This document shows positions 9,401 to 13,456 of a stretch of 13,456 nt of DNA, in pieces. A program made the translations under genes and the position numbers. The notes under the pieces are model-generated. The model was not told the origin of the DNA and searched no databases. It saw only the letters and a program-made list of their open reading frames with translations. Numbering within the stretch: the stretch's first letter is position 1; each line of letters starts with the position of its first letter. This DNA comes from Cyclostephanos tholiformis. Taxonomy: Eukaryota; Bacillariophyta; Thalassiosirophyceae; Thalassiosirales; Thalassiosiraceae. The DNA is taken from contig JALLPB010000711.1 in assembly GCA_036939975.1 (NCBI GenBank), positions 1-13,456 of the forward strand, written 5' to 3'.

Positions 9401-12400
9401 TCGGTTGGACAAGATATGAAGTTTGACGCGTGGAGTGATTGAAATGATCGTTCAATGGTAGATATATCCGGCGGCTCTAGGCAGTCAAGCAAGATTGGTG
9501 TGACAGCCTCATTGAGCATGTCTCTTAGCGAAAGGATCGTATTATCCAGCGGACTCCGAGCTAATTCGCCTTGTTCGAACGGGGGCATATAGTGGTAGAA
9601 AGCGTTGCGACTGTAGAGTCGATAAACGGTTCCTTTACGAACTGGTAATTGCATGAAAACTGAGAATGAGCTAACAGCGATAGTGCATCAATCTAAAACT
9701 AATTTCCAACTCTCATATCTAACTTACCACGGCCTGTTCGACCGGCTCGTTGCGTTGCACTTGCTCTTGAAATCCAAGTTGGACTCAGCATCTGTCGATG
9801 AGTTGCCCTGTTATAGACGATCTGCTTGCACAAACTATGCGAGTTGATGCTCCCGTTAGATAAAGGTGGGGCGATGTATTTACAAGCAATACTTGATGTA
9901 ATTTCATTTACTTACCCAAGGCATATCACATGATCTACATCGGGCAACGTCAGCGAACTCTCGGCAGCGTTAGTGGCTATGATAACCTTGACTTCCCCTT
10001 CCTTTGGAGGCTCGAACGCCGCCATTTGATCTTCGAAGGGAACATCGCTATGAATGGGTAGGCATATGAATACCGAGCCTGGTATCACGAGTTTTTCAAT
10101 CAATTCTATGATTGACTCAATATCAGACATTCCCGGTACGAAGATAAGAACCGACGATCCATTGCCGCCAACCGAAGATGTAATCTGTGCGGATAAGGAA
10201 TGCAATTTCTCCATGCAGTTTGTCGATGGCGCTGAAAGGCACTTACTTTTTTCGCATTCATTGTAAACATCAACTGCCAGTTTGGCCGTTTTTGAGGAGA
10301 ACGAGAGCAACTTGCTGAGATCCTCCACGAAATACTCTTGAATCTGAAACCGACGCGCACCTACGTGTATGGGCGGTTGCGGCGAACCGAAGTATTGACT
10401 GTACAACTCGGCAGCCATCGTGGCAGACATCAGGACCAAGCGAATGGTCGGGTGACTGTTTAAAAGGCGTCGACATAAAAGGCAGAGTATGTCGGTGTCG
10501 ATTGAGCGTTCGTGGACTTCGTCTATGATGAGATGCGTGTGAGAGTCGAACCAGCTCGGATGATTCGCAAGCAATCTTACTACGTATCCCGTCGTTACGA
10601 ACCAAGCCCTGGTCTTAGACGTTTCGTGTTCCCGTATGCCATGACCCATGCGCAGCCCGATTTTATCGGCGATATCAGGTTCACACGATCTCACCCTCTC
10701 GGCGAGAGCCTTCGCGGCAATCCGACGCGGCTGGGATACAATCATCTTGACCTCCGGTGCGGTCGAAGTTGGCTCGGGTGGATCGGCGCGCAGAAGAAAG
10801 CACGGCACGCGAGAGCTCTTCCCGCAACCTTGGATGAGTGTTAGGCACATAGTGAAGGAGTGTGATTAGCATGATTAGCACAGGTCGACTGATGGGTGCG
10901 GTGGCGTAAACGATACTTATTCTCACCTGTTTCCCCGTGGATAATAGTAACCCTTTGGCTTTTCACAGTATTCAATATATCCTCCTTATGCTCATCGATC
11001 GGTAGCACTGGATTTTGGATGGTCCTCTCATTTCTGCCATTCGTCCCCGCATCGGAAAGGGCGCCCGTCGATCCTTCCAATATCAAATTCCCAATCTCGG
11101 AGACTAGTTCTTCGTTAATCTGTCGGTCCAGTTCGAACGAGATCCCCTCCAGGGAGGAATGGAAGACCGAGTGACTGAATACTTGGTAAGGCATGCAGTC
11201 CGTGCATTTGATGACCACGAGGAGGCACCGCTCTAAAACATAAAGGGCACGCATGTCGTCCCAATTCAGTCCGAGTCGAGGTCGTTCCATTGTCATACCT
11301 CCCCGCCGTCCTTTTTCCTTCCTTACCCTATCCAGCGTCATGCGAAATGCGTCAAGGTGTCGACGTTCCACGTACCCCACATCGTTAAAATCGGCATTCT
11401 CGGTAATGTACGTTATCAGGGGAGTAAGCGCCAAGTCGCAGAGATTCGCGTCGGAGGCGGGTGCCCCCCCCCTCGACGGGGATAGGTCCAAAGCACGGGG
11501 TAAATTTGGAAAGACCCGACCGACGTCGGGGTAATACCTGGCCTCGTCTTCGTCGTCATCGTCGTCGTCGTCGTTCGATGTCAATTCGCCGACGTCACCG
11601 AACGAATACAGCTTGTACGAGTATTCTATCGCCATCCTCAGATCCGCATCGTCTGCCGTAAGCCTCCATCGATCCCTTACCATCTCGGCGACGTGATCGG
11701 CCATGGCCCGAACATCCCGCCGATTAAGCTCGTCCTCCGGCGGAAGTCTCCCCTCATCATCGTCGTCACCACCCTCGCCATCGTCGCTATATATTACATC
11801 GTCGTCGTCCCTGACCCAGCGAAGGCTATTCCAATACTCCCGTCGCCTCCTCGCATCCTCCTCCCTCACGAGGAACGGTCCCGTGTAATCGTTCCCCAAG
11901 AGTATCGACAGCTCGATCATCGCGTCCGGATGCGGCAATCCAATCGCGGTGGCCACATCCGACCTAGTCAGGACGCGTCCCGATACGTACAGCGGCGAGG
12001 ACGTTTGGTCGGATAACGTCGAGGGGGGAGAAGGATCGATTTGGCCGAATCGAACGTAACGAACCTCGCCGGTGCCGTCGGGGGTGCCGATGGGAACCCC
12101 TCCTCCCCCCTCCATCACGCCATCGCATCTCCTCCCCCCCGATGACGAATATCCGTATATCAAATAATCCGTATCCTCGCCGAGGGCGTAGGTCGATCCG
12201 GTAACGTCCGATGCCGACGACGATGCGACATACACGTCCGCCTCGCACCCATCGTCGCAATCGATCACGCGGACGCTACCACGCGGCAACATGCCGCTAC
12301 TCGACATGTCCGCGATGGCGCGTATCGACGATTCGATCTGATGGAATGCGAGGGGACTGCGCGGGAAGGACGAGAGGTACATTTCCGCCTCCGCGGACCC

Positions 12401-12447
12401 CGTCGACGGCGTCATTGTCGTCCGGGGCGGCGGCGATGCGACCGCCA

Positions 12448-12478
<31 letters not shown>

Positions 12479-13189
12479 CTTGTTCTCGTGGTCGTCGCCG
12501 TCGCATACCGTATCCCCCCCCCCACCGCCCATCGCGCCAAGCCTCGACGCCTGTTCCCTAGCCGAGCTGCGAAATTTCGATGGCCTCGACGGTCTTCCCC
12601 CACGTCCGACGATCGCACCGGACGCGCGATCATCGGGCAGTATCCCGTGAAGGCAAAATTGGCGCACGTTCTCCCACGACTCCTCCCTCTTTTCGGCTCG
12701 CGCGCTCATTTCGCGACCCTTCATACTATTCACCCCTTCCCCGCCCCCGATGCCGCACCCGTCGAAGTATATCGTAAGGTCCATCCCGTGACGAGACGTC
12801 ATGTCCGCGAGGTACGTCGTCGTGACGTCGTGGAGTAAATCGAGCGGAACGAACGATGGCAGGAGCATGAATTGCCGATGGCGCGACGATGAAAACGACG
12901 ACGACGGGTCATTCACATCGTGATGCTCGTTCTCCGCAGCCGACGATGATGACGACGATGATGATGATGATGACGACGACGACGACGACGACGACGAGAG
13001 GACGTCCCGTCGATGGCGAAAGTACGCGAGTCGATACAGGTGAAAGAGGAGGCCATTGCCATCGATCGACAGGGTCGTGGTACCCGGCGGAAGGACAAGG
13101 CCTCCGCCGTCGATGTCGTCTTTGGAATTGTTATCGTCGAGGAGGAGGCCGATGCGCCGGAGGTGTCCGCTGAGGCCGTGAACTCCCAT
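6468..13189 (-). CDS. Asteroid/FEN1-type nuclease fused to DExH-box helicase with C2H2 finger
   Basis: Exons 13189-10927, 10828-9916, 9834-9728, 9641-9383 and 9258-6468 join without a frame break into 2110 residues. Residues 1-440 form an asteroid-type PIN/FEN1 nuclease: MGVHGL start, D43, D143 (FDG), E316 and D318 (CEAD), D339 and D341 (EDTD), D434 (LLGND). These occupy the seven metal-binding positions of the FEN superfamily. Helicase motifs follow: I GETGCGKS 752-759, II DEVH 857-860, III SAT 889-891, V ATNAAESS 1039-1046, VI QRAGRTGR 1087-1094. Winged-helix/HA2-like sequence runs from 1095 to about 1260, and about 1300-1780 is not recognised. A C2H2 finger uses C2009, C2012, H2025 and H2030; a basic, NLS-like stretch lies near the end. 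Likely role is nuclear unwinding and cutting of RNA or DNA structures (inferred). The ATG at 13189 was chosen because FEN-family proteins begin MG(I/V); an in-frame ATG at 13297 adds 36 unrelated residues. Confidence 0.88.
6476..6989 (-). repeat. Duplicated FIASAIA motif in the helicase C-terminus
   Basis: The heptapeptide FIASAIA occurs at residues 1938-1944 (nt 6989-6969) and again at 2102-2108 (nt 6497-6477), each preceded by an Asp-rich stretch. The final copy ends the protein as FIASAIAGL. The plus-strand DNA is alike too: about 33 of 42 positions match between 6969-7010 and 6477-6518, which suggests duplication and not convergence. Confidence 0.75.
9259..9382 (-). other. Intron 4 of the nuclease-helicase gene
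   Basis: Donor CACAAA|GTAAGT and acceptor TCATGATAG|ATTGGG, 124 nt, phase 2, with a T-rich stretch before the acceptor. Splicing joins GVVTK to LGSLVVALGID, which is the expected continuation into the winged-helix/ratchet region. Confidence 0.88.
9642..9727 (-). other. Intron 3 of the nuclease-helicase gene
   Basis: Donor GGCCGTG|GTAAGT and acceptor CAATTACCAG|TTCGT, 86 nt, phase 1. It lies directly after helicase motif VI and restores QRAGRTGR-VRKGTVYRLYS, a standard DExH continuation. Confidence 0.9.
9835..9915 (-). other. Intron 2 of the nuclease-helicase gene
   Basis: Donor CCTTGG|GTAAGT and acceptor CTCGCATAG|TTTGTG, 81 nt, phase 2. It separates motif V from motif VI. The 107-nt exon that follows is too short to stand as an ORF alone, but it carries motif VI. 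Confidence 0.9.
10829..10926 (-). other. Intron 1 of the nuclease-helicase gene, inside the Walker A motif
   Basis: Donor GAAACAG|GTGAGA and acceptor CATCCAAG|GTTGCGGG, 98 nt, phase 1. Splicing assembles GETG and CGKS into a complete P-loop, which is strong evidence that the nuclease exon and the helicase exons belong to one transcript. Confidence 0.9.
12449..12478 (-). repeat. (GAC)10 trinucleotide run coding for Asp10
   Basis: Ten identical GAC codons on the coding strand, inside the insertion between the FDG and CEAD motifs of the nuclease. Other shorter Asp runs occur near 11550-11577 and 11756-11810. Confidence 0.95.
12941..12997 (-). repeat. Ser19 run coded by TCG/TCA repeats
   Basis: Nineteen consecutive serine codons (residues 65-83), between the first catalytic Asp and the FDG motif of the nuclease. 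The TCG triplet is the reverse complement of the Asp-coding (GAC/CGA) repeat elsewhere in the gene, so the same repeat type has expanded in both orientations. Confidence 0.95.
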
Positions 13190-13395
13190 GATTGCGTAAA
13201 AAATATTCCTTTTTAATTTTGTTACACTTTTTGGTTGGTTGGGCGATGCGGGAGTGTGAAATTTTTGGGTGACCGTGCACAGAAAAAAAGGAGTCATGTC
13301 TAGGTATTTTCAACACACACACAAACACAGAAACTCTGACTAAAAGAGGCCCGTCTTGTTGCAAAATTCGAGGCGATAATTGGTCGATATTTCAG
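13190..13395. promoter_or_regulatory. Probable bidirectional upstream region
   Basis: About 206 nt lie between the ATG of the nuclease-helicase gene and the candidate divergent ATG at 13396. It holds a short CA-rich tract (13311-13328) and A/T runs, but no TATA box or other element I can name. If both gene starts are correct, the promoters must overlap. Confidence 0.4.
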
Positions 13396-13456
13396 ATGGC
13401 GGGATCTGACGCAGCTAATATCGAAGTTAGATGGCTACCCGATTTTAGCTGCCAGG
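13396..13456 (+). CDS. Possible start of a divergent gene (3' partial)
   Basis: An ATG in a fair context (TTTCAGATGGCGG) opens 20 codons, MAGSDAANIEVRWLPDFSCQ, that run off the right edge. The frame is also open upstream to a TGA at 13270 with no earlier ATG. The bases before the ATG (GATATTTCAG) also resemble a splice acceptor, so this could be an internal exon. Too short to assign a function. Confidence 0.35.
   Translation, partial: MAGSDAANIEVRWLPDFSCQ

Noticed and set aside
9259..9455. Independent start of the C-terminal helicase ORF at 9455
   Set aside because: The first 66 codons are read from antisense-free exon-end sequence in the wrong frame and from intron 4. The true coding part starts at the acceptor at 9258, in frame with the upstream exon.
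12211..12838. Several Arg-rich and Pro-rich open frames on the plus strand
   Set aside because: They are shadows of the GC-rich, Asp/Ser/Gly-coding minus-strand exon and show no conserved motif.
13190..13297. Upstream in-frame ATG at 13297 as the start of the nuclease-helicase gene
   Set aside because: It would add 36 residues before MGVHGL with no family resemblance. FEN-type proteins begin at MG(I/V), whose glycine is near the active site.
13311..13328. CA repeat as a CRISPR-like or mobile-element signal
   Set aside because: It is a short simple repeat in a eukaryotic upstream region. No spaced repeats, terminal inverted repeats or transposase sequences are visible anywhere in the window.

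Overview
This window is eukaryotic nuclear DNA, most likely from a diatom (probably centric). Genes are interrupted by short GT-AG introns (81-198 nt), proteins carry long Ser and Asp runs made of TCG/GAC trinucleotide repeats, there are no Shine-Dalgarno sites or operons, and the divergent kinase on the left resembles a kinase family I associate with diatom genomes. The organism call rests on pattern recognition and no database search was done.

Layout from left to right. (1) 3-1568, plus strand: a kinase-fold protein cut by the left edge, two visible exons, with a degenerate catalytic loop and DFN in place of DFG. (2) 1569-2064: a non-coding gap between two convergent genes. (3) 2065-6083, minus strand: a proposed three-exon gene of 1275 codons. 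It has a disordered acidic N-terminal half with an internal tandem duplication, a helical segment, a block of eight CxxC pairs and two PDZ-like repeats. A 37-nt microexon joins what otherwise looks like two separate overlapping ORFs. (4) 6084-6467: an intergenic stretch with a G20 homopolymer and an E2F-like site. (5) 6468-13189, minus strand: a five-exon gene whose exons join without a frame break into a 2110-residue protein. It consists of an asteroid/FEN1-type nuclease, a DExH-box helicase with a C-terminal ratchet region, a C2H2 zinc finger and a basic tail. (6) 13190-13395: the upstream region of that gene, apparently shared with (7) the first codons of a possible divergent plus-strand gene starting at 13396 and running off the right edge.

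The most notable item is gene 5. A structure-specific nuclease fold with all seven expected metal-binding acidic positions is joined in one reading frame to an apparently complete DExH helicase. Both activities would then sit in one polypeptide, which suggests a nucleic-acid processing enzyme that unwinds and cuts, either in RNA metabolism or in DNA-end processing. The three larger genes show no functional link to each other; nothing here suggests a cluster acting in one pathway.
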